DNA from: Bryobacterales bacterium
GTDB lineage: Bacteria; Acidobacteriota; Terriglobia; Bryobacterales; Bryobacteraceae
Length of the DNA stretch: 11,137 bases
Assembly: GCA_003142355.1 (NCBI GenBank)
Contig: PLMF01000375.1
Coordinates: forward strand, 12,954-24,090
Reading direction: 5' to 3'
Under the pieces are notes generated by a model. The model was not told the DNA's origin, searched no databases, and worked only from the letters and a program-made list of their open reading frames with translations. Shown piece after piece: positions 1 through 6,442 of this stretch (position 1 is its first letter; the number at the start of each line of letters is the position of its first letter). The translations under genes and the position numbers were made by a program.

Positions 1-22
1 GCAGGTTGCCAACCTGCCCCAC
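1..22. repeat. Palindromic repeat, truncated by the window edge
   Basis: Positions 1-17 read GCAGGTTG-C-CAACCTGC, a perfect 8-bp inverted repeat around one base. The right arm continues as CCCAC to position 22, but its partner would lie before position 1. The element starts 12 bases beyond the dinB-like stop codon, between genes, which is typical of REP-like elements or of a bidirectional stem-loop. No T-run follows, so a simple intrinsic terminator is less likely. Only one copy is visible here, so its repetitive nature is inferred. Confidence 0.4.
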
Positions 23-33
23 TGACCGCCGAT

Positions 34-519
34 TCACCCGCCGTAGGGCATGGGGGGCACTTTTCCGAGCAGGCGGGAGTAGACGGTGAGAGCGCCGCGA
101 TGATGCGCGGTGTGCTCGACCATGGACCACACGATGTCGCTGATGGGTTGGCCGCCCATGACCGGGCCCGGCGGCAGCGGCCGCGCGAGCTCCTCCGGGC
201 TGCGCGAGCGGAGAAAGTGGATGGCATTGGCATATGCCGTTTCGAGCGTCTGGCGGGCGGCGGCGAGCGAGGTCACAGCCTCCAGAGCCTTGGCGTGTTT
301 CTCGAAATCGAGGTCGAAGCCTTGGGGCCGGGCGGCGCCCTCGATGAACCAGTCGAGAGTCTGAGCCGTGTGCGCGACCTGCTGCGCGACGGTCATCATG
401 CCTTCCCGCGGGCGGAACCCGGAATCGGCTTCATCGAGCACCCTGGTGGAGCGCTGGAAGAAATCCTGGCTGGCGACAAGTTGATTGGCAAAGTCGTAGG
501 GTTGCAGTTTTGGGCTCAT
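34..519 (-). CDS. DinB-like (DinB/YfiT four-helix bundle) family protein
   Basis: The product is a 161-residue cytoplasmic protein of the DinB/YfiT fold, a four-helix bundle that usually binds a divalent metal through three histidines. The likely ligands are His50 (in QQVAHTAQ), His136 and His140 (in EHTAHHRG), and the spacing and length fit the family. Members include damage-induced proteins of unknown activity and thiol-dependent transferases; the substrate cannot be told here. The reading frame stays open upstream to 918, but that part antisenses hpnE and has no family similarity, so the ATG at 519 is chosen because the protein then begins at the usual N-terminus (MSPKLQPYDF). No Shine-Dalgarno sequence precedes this ATG. 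An extended -10 motif sits 8 bases upstream, so the mRNA may be almost leaderless. The gene diverges from hpnE across a short gap. Confidence 0.88.
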   Translation of the reverse strand: MSPKLQPYDFANQLVASQDFFQRSTRVLDEADSGFRPREGMMTVAQQVAHTAQTLDWFIEGAARPQGFDLDFEKHAKALEAVTSLAAARQTLETAYANAIHFLRSRSPEELARPLPPGPVMGGQPISDIVWSMVEHTAHHRGALTVYSRLLGKVPPMPYGG

Positions 520-526
520 GGGAGAC

Positions 527-535
527 ACTATAGCA
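527..535 (-). promoter_or_regulatory. Extended -10 promoter element for the dinB-like gene
   Basis: On the minus strand the bases read TGC-TATAGT, an extended -10 motif (TGn before a 5/6 match to TATAAT). No good -35 hexamer lies at the right distance, which extended -10 promoters tolerate. Transcription would start about 7 bases downstream, near 519-520, essentially at the ATG. This fits the absence of a ribosome binding site, but it is a motif match only. Confidence 0.35.
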
Positions 536-585
536 CGAGGCGAACAAAAAGGGAAGATATTTGAGCTGTGCCATACTGGCTGCTG

Positions 586-1887
586 ATGCCCTCGGTTCTC
601 ATCGCCGGTGGCGGCCTCGCCGGTCTCTCGGCGGCAGCCGCTTTGGGCGGCGCTGGTTTCGATGTGGACCTCTTCGAGGCGCGCCCCTTCCTGGGCGGAC
701 GCGCCACGTCTTACCCGATTCCCGGTCCGAACGGGGATTCCGCGGAGACCATCGATAACTGCCAGCACCTGCTGTTGCGCTGCTGCGGCAACCTGCTGGA
801 TTTTTACGAGCGTCTGGGAGCCCGCGACCGTATCCGCTTCTATCGCGAGGTCTACTTTCTGGAGCCCGGAGGCCGCCTCTCCGTCCTGCGCCGTGGCTGG
901 CTGCCCGCACCCTTTCACTTCACCGGATCGTTTCTGCGGATGCGCTGCCTCGACCGGGCCGACAAGTTCGGCATCGCGCGTGCGCTACTGGCCATCCGCC
1001 GCGAACGTACCCGCCGGGCAGATCTCGACCGCATCAGCATGCTCGACTGGCTCCTCCAGAAACGCCAGACGCCGCGCGCCATCGACCGCTTCTGGCGCCA
1101 GGTACTGGTCAGCGCGGTGAATGAGGACCTGGACCGCATGGCCGCCGTGCACGGGTTCCAGGTCTTCTGGCTGGGTTTTCTGGCGCGCGCCGATGGCTAC
1201 GAGATGGGAATCCCCAGCGTTCCCCTGGGCGAACTGTATGGCGCCGACGCCTGGGAGCACCTGGGCAACGTGCGCTTTCACCTGCGCTCCCCCGTCGAGC
1301 GCATCGATGGCTCCGGCTTCACGGTGGTGGGCGAGCGACGCACCGCCGATCACTACATCTGCGCGCTGCCTTTCGAGCGTCTCGAGGCTGTCGGGCTGCC
1401 GGCCCCGGCGTTGGAGCACTCGCCCATCACCGGCGTGCACCTGTGGTTCGACCGCGAGATCACCACCCTGCCTTATGCCACACTGCTCGGCCGCACCATG
1501 CAGTGGATGTTCAACAAGGACCGCGGACGTTACCTGCAACTGGTGGTCAGCGCCTCGCGCGATCTGACCAACGTTGGGCGCAACGAGATCGTGGATATCG
1601 CCATCGGCGACCTGCGGCTGTATTTTCCGCGCGTCGGCGAGGCCAACCTGGTGAGGGCCCACGTGGTGAAGGAGCAGCGGGCCACGTTCTCCGCGGCGCC
1701 GGGAACCGAATCGCTGCGGCCCACGGCTGAATCCGGCCCCGCGAACATCTTGCTGGCGGGCGATTGGACCCGCACCGGCTGGCCGGCCACCATGGAAGGG
1801 GCCGTCCGCAGCGGCTACCTGGCCGCCGAAGCGGTGACGCAGCGGGCCGGCAAACCGGCCCGCTTTCTGCTGCCTGACCTCGCGTGA
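586..1887 (+). CDS. hpnE: Hydroxysqualene dehydroxylase HpnE (FAD-dependent)
   Basis: HpnE is the flavoprotein that reduces hydroxysqualene to squalene, the last of three steps (HpnD, HpnC, HpnE) from farnesyl diphosphate, feeding hopanoid synthesis. The protein begins with an FAD-binding Rossmann motif (GGGLAG, residues 8-13), followed by the ribose-binding acidic residue Glu31 (FEAR) and GGRA at 37-40. The subfamily signature DNCQHLLL starts near residue 57. The C-terminal amine-oxidase/desaturase FAD motif (LLAGDWTRTGWPATMEGAVR) lies near 389-408. The 433-residue length is normal. I chose the ATG at 586 because the Rossmann strand then starts at the N-terminus; a GTG at 568, in frame, would add six residues and has a poorly spaced GGGAAG upstream. 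No other hpn gene is in the window. A strong stem-loop lies inside the last 16 codons. Confidence 0.9.
   Translation: MPSVLIAGGGLAGLSAAAALGGAGFDVDLFEARPFLGGRATSYPIPGPNGDSAETIDNCQHLLLRCCGNLLDFYERLGARDRIRFYREVYFLEPGGRLSVLRRGWLPAPFHFTGSFLRMRCLDRADKFGIARALLAIRRERTRRADLDRISMLDWLLQKRQTPRAIDRFWRQVLVSAVNEDLDRMAAVHGFQVFWLGFLARADGYEMGIPSVPLGELYGADAWEHLGNVRFHLRSPVERIDGSGFTVVGERRTADHYICALPFERLEAVGLPAPALEHSPITGVHLWFDREITTLPYATLLGRTMQWMFNKDRGRYLQLVVSASRDLTNVGRNEIVDIAIGDLRLYFPRVGEANLVRAHVVKEQRATFSAAPGTESLRPTAESGPANILLAGDWTRTGWPATMEGAVRSGYLAAEAVTQRAGKPARFLLPDLA
1841..1868 (+). terminator. Stem-loop terminator candidate inside the 3' end of hpnE
   Basis: AGCGGGCCGG (1841-1850) and CCGGCCCGCT (1855-1864) form a perfect 10-bp GC-rich stem closed by a CAAA loop, followed by TTCT. 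It lies entirely in hpnE coding sequence and ends about 20 bases before the stop codon. The gap to the convergent receptor gene is only 18 bp, so a terminator has little room elsewhere. The U-tract is short, so function is uncertain. Confidence 0.4.
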
Positions 1888-1888
1888 A

Positions 1889-1901
1889 GGTCCGGTGGAC
1901 C
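1889..1901. terminator. Small hairpin between convergent hpnE and receptor genes
   Basis: GGTCC-GGT-GGACC forms a 5-bp stem with a 3-nt loop in the 18-bp gap between the two stop codons. There is no T-run on either side. It could add weak bidirectional termination, or it may be a chance palindrome. Confidence 0.2.
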
Positions 1902-1905
1902 GCTC

Positions 1906-4900
1906 TCAGAAGTCGAAACGCAGCGCCATCTGCATGACGCGCGCACCGTTCTGTGAGCTGGAAATCTTACCGAACGTGGTCGGCGTGGCGATGCTCACCG
2001 CCGGGCTGCTGAAGTTCACGTTGTTCCAAAGGTTGTAGGCTTCGGCCCGGAACGTCACTGATTTGCGCTCGGTGATCGCGAAGCGCTTCACCAGCGAGGC
2101 GTCCGTATTGAAGAACCGCGGCCCGCGGAATGCATTGCGGCCGGATGTGCCCACTCCACCGGCCAGTGGGAACGTCATAGTGGTGGTAGCCAGCGTGGAA
2201 TCGAGATAAAACACCCCACTGCCTTGCCGCGAGATGTCGCCGATGTTGCGGTCGCCGTTGTAGTCCGCCATAGCGGTTGCGGTCCCTGGCCCCGTGGCGC
2301 GGCCGGACAAAATCGTCATCGGAGGGCCGCTCTCCCACACGCCCATCGCGCCCAGGTCCCATCCGCCCAGAATGGAATTGGCCCAGTGCGGCATGCTGCC
2401 CCCGAGCGCCTTTCCGTTGCCTATGGGAAGGGTGTACATGACCTGGTAGGTGAGCACCTTCGGACGCTCATAATCGCTGCGGCCATATTGGAGCGCGAGA
2501 TTGTTGTTATCCACCGGGTTGGTGAACCCGTTGCCATCCACCGAACCGTTGTCCAGCGATTTGCTCCAGGTGAAGTTGAACGTGTACTTCAGAGCGCCGA
2601 GGTTGCGGCGCAGGCTCACTTGAAGCGAGTCGTAGAACGATTTGCCGTCGTTGCTCCCGTAAATCACCTGGTTGAACTGCGGGAAGGGACGCAGATAGTA
2701 GTCGGAGACCCCTGCCGCGGCGTACTTGGTGTAGTTGTTGCGGTCCAGAGTGTTGGCGAGGCTGCCCAACTGGCCCTGGCTGATGGCCGTGCTGCCCAGC
2801 GCGCTGACGGCGGCTGCCGGCGTGCCGAAGATCTTCACCAGCGTGTTGCCCGCCGCCGGAACCGTGCCGTTGGCGACGTAGGTCTGGAGTTGCTGCACCG
2901 AGCCCAGAAAGTTCTGATAGACCATGGGCTGGTTGATGTCGCGGTCGGTGAAGAGCTTGACGCTGTGGTTGCCCACGAAGCCCGCTTCCAGGATGGTGCC
3001 GCGCAGAAGCTCCCGCTGCAACGTGAGACTGTACTGGTGTACGTACCCGGAGCGCAGGTTGGGATTGAAAACCACAATGCTGGTATTGCGGTTGTCCAGC
3101 GGCGTGATGAGCGGAGTGGCGGCGTGCGTCGGCAGGGCCGGGCTCTGGCTGGCGCGCACGTCGGAGACCACTTGATTCGGGAAGGACGTCTCGCCATCCG
3201 CGAAGCCCGGACTGTTGCTGTCCACCAGGGACGTGGTGGCGCCGACGATGCGGTCGTAGTAAATACCGTAGTTGGCGCGGATCGCCATTTTCCCTTCGTG
3301 GGTGGGATCCCAGGAAAGGCCGATTCGCGGGGCGAAGTCGTGCTTGTCGGTGTTATACCAGGACGACATCTTCGCCACGCTCAGATTGTTCTGGGGATTG
3401 GTGGCGGCCAGAGTCTTGATGTTGGAGACGGTCCCCTGCAACCCGTTCTGCTCGGTGGGCGTGCCGAAAATTTCCCATCGCAGACCGATATTCAAGGTCA
3501 GGTTGGGAAGAATCTTCCAGTCGTCCTGGACGAAACTGCCGTAATCGTGGAAGCTATAGTTCCTCACCGACGGCGCACCAGCCGCCTGGAAACTGGACAG
3601 GTCCGTGTAGAAGGTCTGGGCGACCGAGCTGATTCGGCCCAGCAGGTCATTATAGAGGCCCTGGAAAATCTGCAAGTTCGCCGAAGACAGGCCGGTCGGA
3701 CCGACCGTGGTCGGGACCGGAGCGTAGGTGAAGGCGAGCGTAGCGGTCGGCCAGACTCCCGCATAGTTGTAGCCGTATTGCAGCACGTAGCGAGCGGTGA
3801 TCCCCACTTTCGCCGTGTGCCGCCCATGAATAAACGTGAGGTTGTCGGTGTATTCGTTGATCGGGGAATTGCGGCCTTGCGCCGCGCCCGTATACAGCGG
3901 GTTGGTGAAGGTGTAGAAACTGTACATCATGCCCGACACGCGCCCGGGACGCACGAAGTCGGCCGTAGCGCTCTGGTGGCCATAGCGTAATTCATTGATC
4001 AGCGAAGCGTTGATGGTCCAATCCCATCCTCCGGCTAATCCCCAGCGGTGACCGCCCTGCGAGCCCTGCGCACCGCCCGGGAACGGCGCATCGGCGGAAT
4101 TCAGCGAGTCTATGGCGCTGTTCCGCTGCCAGCTATGCCGGTAGAAGACGTGGTTGTTGGAGTTCAGGTTGTAATCGCCACGGATGGTGAACTGGTCTTC
4201 GAAACTGTTGTTCGGCTGGTTGAAGCTGTACCCCGTGGAGTTGTATCCGTCTCCCACGCTGGTGGTGTTGGGCGCGGGGAAAATCGCCATCAGCTTCGAT
4301 ATTGCCGGGTCGATTCCCAGGTGCAGGGGATCATTGGCAACGATGCTGTAAGTCTGGGGCGTGGTGGTCCCGGCCTGCAGCCACGTGAAAAGACCCGCCT
4401 TGGCGTTGGCGGTCGGCACGGTGCGGGTACGGACGACCTGTTGATACGTGCGTCGGCCCTGGTAGTTGCCAAAAATAAACAGCTTGTCGTGCTTGATGGG
4501 CCCGCCGAAGGAGCCCCCGAAGATGTTCTGCGTGAACTCCGGCCGGGCTACGTTGGCCAGGTTGCTGAAGAAATCGTTGGCGTTGAGGTCCCGGTTGCGC
4601 AGGTAGTCGAACGCGGCGCCGTGAAACAGGTTCGTGCCCGTGCGCGTGATCATCTCCACCTGCCCGCCGGCATTGCGTCCGTATTCGGCTTTGCCGCCCG
4701 ACGTTGTGATGCGCACCTCGCCCAGGGAGTCGGTGTTGGTGGCGGTCATGGAAAGGCCGAAACGCGGAGCCACCGCATCGTTGGCGTCGATTCCGTCCAG
4801 GGTGGTGTTGTTGCTGCCCTGGCGCGCGCCGTTAACTCGCGAGTAGCTGCTGTCGCTGGCGTAGACCGCGGTGCCCGGCGCTGCAAACGGCGCCATCGCC

Positions 4901-5358
4901 AGCGCCGTGCGGCCCACCGACGGCAGCGTGTCGATATCGCGCAACGTCACCGCGCGCGAGACCTGCGATTCGCCGGTCTGGATCACCACGGTCTTGGCTT
5001 CCACCGAAATGGCCTCGGTGGTTGGGCCCACCTCGATCTTGACAATCTCGGAAACCGTGGCGCCGGCGTCCAGTTGGATATCGGTGAGATCGAATTTGCG
5101 GAAGCCCGCGGCTTCCACCGTGAGGTTGTAGACGCCGGGCTGTAGAGCGGCCAAAACGAAAATGCCTTCCGCGTTGGAAGTGGCCTGCGCAGTGACCTGC
5201 GTCTTGACGTTGACGGCACGCACAGTGGCGTTGGGCACTACGGCGCCCGTCTGGTCCTGGACCGTCCCGTCCAAACGGCAAGTCTGGGTTTGCGCCAGCG
5301 CCATTGCGACCAGCGCCAAGACCGCTACGACAACAACAAAGATCTTTCGAATCGACAT
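1906..5358 (-). CDS. Oar-like TonB-dependent receptor with carboxypeptidase-like N-terminal domain
   Basis: This 1150-residue outer-membrane protein has a signal peptide (residues 1-22, hydrophobic VVVVAVLALVAMA, likely cleavage after ALA). A carboxypeptidase regulatory-like beta-sandwich follows (about 25-110, with CRLDGTVQDQTGAVVPNATV). The plug-like region (about 120-240) contains VNGARQGSNNTTLDGID and EYGRNAGGQVEMITRTGTN, both typical of Oar-like receptors. The rest is beta-barrel, ending in the aromatic outer-membrane signal RFDF with a terminal Phe. Such receptors are expanded in Acidobacteriota and are assumed to import polymers or oligomers using TonB energy; the ligand cannot be read from sequence. 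The ATG at 5358 has a good Shine-Dalgarno (AGGAG, 5368-5372). No binding protein or degradative enzyme adjoins it. A promoter and operator-like repeat lie about 155-200 bp upstream. Confidence 0.93.
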   Translation of the reverse strand: MSIRKIFVVVVAVLALVAMALAQTQTCRLDGTVQDQTGAVVPNATVRAVNVKTQVTAQATSNAEGIFVLAALQPGVYNLTVEAAGFRKFDLTDIQLDAGATVSEIVKIEVGPTTEAISVEAKTVVIQTGESQVSRAVTLRDIDTLPSVGRTALAMAPFAAPGTAVYASDSSYSRVNGARQGSNNTTLDGIDANDAVAPRFGLSMTATNTDSLGEVRITTSGGKAEYGRNAGGQVEMITRTGTNLFHGAAFDYLRNRDLNANDFFSNLANVARPEFTQNIFGGSFGGPIKHDKLFIFGNYQGRRTYQQVVRTRTVPTANAKAGLFTWLQAGTTTPQTYSIVANDPLHLGIDPAISKLMAIFPAPNTTSVGDGYNSTGYSFNQPNNSFEDQFTIRGDYNLNSNNHVFYRHSWQRNSAIDSLNSADAPFPGGAQGSQGGHRWGLAGGWDWTINASLINELRYGHQSATADFVRPGRVSGMMYSFYTFTNPLYTGAAQGRNSPINEYTDNLTFIHGRHTAKVGITARYVLQYGYNYAGVWPTATLAFTYAPVPTTVGPTGLSSANLQIFQGLYNDLLGRISSVAQTFYTDLSSFQAAGAPSVRNYSFHDYGSFVQDDWKILPNLTLNIGLRWEIFGTPTEQNGLQGTVSNIKTLAATNPQNNLSVAKMSSWYNTDKHDFAPRIGLSWDPTHEGKMAIRANYGIYYDRIVGATTSLVDSNSPGFADGETSFPNQVVSDVRASQSPALPTHAATPLITPLDNRNTSIVVFNPNLRSGYVHQYSLTLQRELLRGTILEAGFVGNHSVKLFTDRDINQPMVYQNFLGSVQQLQTYVANGTVPAAGNTLVKIFGTPAAAVSALGSTAISQGQLGSLANTLDRNNYTKYAAAGVSDYYLRPFPQFNQVIYGSNDGKSFYDSLQVSLRRNLGALKYTFNFTWSKSLDNGSVDGNGFTNPVDNNNLALQYGRSDYERPKVLTYQVMYTLPIGNGKALGGSMPHWANSILGGWDLGAMGVWESGPPMTILSGRATGPGTATAMADYNGDRNIGDISRQGSGVFYLDSTLATTTMTFPLAGGVGTSGRNAFRGPRFFNTDASLVKRFAITERKSVTFRAEAYNLWNNVNFSSPAVSIATPTTFGKISSSQNGARVMQMALRFDF

Positions 5359-5386
5359 TCAGGCTCTCTCCTCATTCTTACTGATT

Positions 5387-5491
5387 CGGCGATCGCCGCA
5401 CACATTCAGCGCGCGGAGACCATCGGGGGATCGAATGCAGTCGACACTGCAGCCGTGTTGGACGTGGTGCAAGACGACAATACACACCACG
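5387..5491 (-). promoter_or_regulatory. Hairpin-rich 5' leader of the TonB-dependent receptor
   Basis: If transcription starts near 5511, the receptor mRNA has a leader of about 150 nt. It contains three self-complementary elements. The first is CGTGGTG/CACCACG (5463-5469 with 5485-5491, 15-nt loop). The second is TGCAGT-CGAC-ACTGCA (5436-5451, tetraloop). The third is a perfect 12-bp palindrome CGGCGATCGCCG (5387-5398), about 14 bases upstream of the ribosome binding site. I recognise no known riboswitch class, so a role in translation control or mRNA stability is inference. Confidence 0.3.
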
Positions 5492-5512
5492 GAACCCCGG
5501 TAGACATGATTT

Positions 5513-5559
5513 GTAGAATTTTACACTACTGCGCAGGTTCTGGTCAAGGAAAATTCTAC
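5513..5559. promoter_or_regulatory. Operator-like inverted repeat around the receptor promoter
   Basis: GTAGAATTTT (5513-5522) and AAAATTCTAC (5550-5559) form a perfect 10-bp inverted repeat with a 27-bp spacer. One arm overlaps the -10 and the other lies just upstream of the -35 of the predicted receptor promoter, as expected for a dimeric repressor with two sites. The -10 arm is itself a near-palindrome (TGTA-GAATTT-TACA, 5512-5525). The regulator is unknown. Confidence 0.45.
5518..5547 (-). promoter_or_regulatory. Sigma70-type promoter of the TonB-dependent receptor
   Basis: On the minus strand TTGACC (5547-5542) and TAAAAT (5523-5518) are separated by 18 bp, a 5/6 match at each hexamer. 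The predicted start is near 5511. The AT-rich -10 area stands out in this GC-rich sequence. The promoter lies in the gap after the glutaminyl cyclase gene, so the receptor is probably transcribed on its own. Confidence 0.6.
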
Positions 5560-5584
5560 GAGGCTCGTAATCGCTGTCGCCCCG

Positions 5585-6367
5585 CTACTGCGCGACCGCT
5601 TTCTTCACCAGGCGGATCTCGAATAGCTTGGGCCACTTTTTTCCGGTGACGAACAGCCGGTCGCCCTTGGCGTCGTAGGCGATTCCGTTGAGCACGTCGC
5701 CCTGGCCTTCGACGAAGTGCCCGTCGGGGGTAGCCAGCCCCGCCAGGCTGATCCATCCGGTCACTTTGCCGGTGGCCGGGTCGATGCGCGCGATGCGGTC
5801 CTGACACCAGATGTTGGCATAGATCTCACCCTTCACCCACTCCAGCTCGTTGAGGTCCTTGACGGGGCGCCCTTCGTCGGTCACGGTGATACGGCCGAGC
5901 TCCTTGAGCGTGTCGGGGTCCCAGAACCGCAGCTCCGGCGAGCCATCGCTCATGATGATCCGCTTGCCGTCCTGGGTCAGCCCCCATCCCTCGCCGGGAT
6001 ACTTGAATTCGCCCCGCGGCGCGAAGGAGCCGAGGTCATAGATGAAGCCCGCCTGCGCTTGCCAGGTCAACTCCAGCAGGCGGTCTTTCCAGGCGATGAT
6101 GCCTTCGCCGAAGTACGGGTCGGGAATATCGCGCTTCTGGAGCACCTCGCCGGTTTCGAGGCGCACCTTGCGAATCGAAGACTCGCCGGGGAGGCCCGTG
6201 CCCTCGTACAGAAACCCGTTCAGGTAAAACAGGCCCTGCGTGAAAGCCCCCGGATCGTGAGGATAGGTGTGCACCACTTCATAGCCGTATTCGGGAATCC
6301 CACCGGCCTCGGAAGCCGGGCCGCAGGCGCACCCCGCCAACAGCACTACCGCAATCAGAATTCGCAT
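5585..6367 (-). CDS. Glutaminyl-peptide cyclotransferase, plant/bacterial type (lipoprotein)
   Basis: The 260-residue protein matches the plant/bacterial glutaminyl cyclase family, a five-bladed beta-propeller that turns N-terminal glutamine of peptides into pyroglutamate with release of ammonia. Family blocks are visible: FTQGLFYLNGFLYEGTG (42-58, where Glu55 aligns with the catalytic Glu of the papaya enzyme), WGLTQDG (128-134), NELEWVKGEIYANIW (173-187), IDPATGKVTGWISL (195-208), and LNGIAYD with RLFVTGKKWPKLFEI near the C-terminus. Residues 1-13 form a lipoprotein signal with lipobox LAGC and lipid-modified Cys13, so the enzyme should be envelope-anchored and act on exported peptides. The frame stays open 20 codons upstream, but the ATG at 6367 gives the proper signal peptide. 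No Shine-Dalgarno is evident. It lies 75 bp downstream of the M23 gene on the same strand, with a stem-loop between. Confidence 0.9.
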   Translation of the reverse strand: MRILIAVVLLAGCACGPASEAGGIPEYGYEVVHTYPHDPGAFTQGLFYLNGFLYEGTGLPGESSIRKVRLETGEVLQKRDIPDPYFGEGIIAWKDRLLELTWQAQAGFIYDLGSFAPRGEFKYPGEGWGLTQDGKRIIMSDGSPELRFWDPDTLKELGRITVTDEGRPVKDLNELEWVKGEIYANIWCQDRIARIDPATGKVTGWISLAGLATPDGHFVEGQGDVLNGIAYDAKGDRLFVTGKKWPKLFEIRLVKKAVAQ

Positions 6368-6398
6368 GATTAGGTACAGAGTATCGCAGATGCCGTAG

Positions 6399-6436
6399 GG
6401 GCCGGGCACGTTGCGTGCGTACCGCATGCCCGGCCC
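6399..6436 (-). terminator. GC-rich stem-loop after the M23 peptidase gene
   Basis: GGGCCGGGCA (6399-6408) and TGCCCGGCCC (6427-6436) form a perfect 10-bp stem with an 18-nt loop, starting 6 bases past the M23 stop codon. The loop side offers an alternative small hairpin, GCACG-TTG-CGTGC (6406-6418). No U-tract follows on the minus strand, so it may be a weak terminator, a pause site or an mRNA stabiliser between the M23 and cyclase genes. Confidence 0.4.
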
Positions 6437-6442
6437 GCGGCC

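Noticed and set aside
520..918. Upstream extension of the dinB-like frame to a 294-residue protein
   Set aside because: The extra part is antisense to hpnE, has low-complexity composition unlike DinB proteins, and the family N-terminus begins at the ATG at 519.
2224..3990. 588-residue open frame on the plus strand inside the receptor gene
   Set aside because: It is antisense to a clear TonB-dependent receptor, rich in Val, Arg, Gly and Ala as expected of a high-GC shadow frame, and has no domain, signal or ribosome binding site. The 365-residue frame at 4048-5145 is rejected for the same reasons.
5388..5397. GGCGATCGCC resembles the cyanobacterial HIP1 repeat
   Set aside because: Only a single copy was noticed, and the gene content points to Acidobacteriota rather than cyanobacteria; a chance GC-rich palindrome or leader element is more likely.
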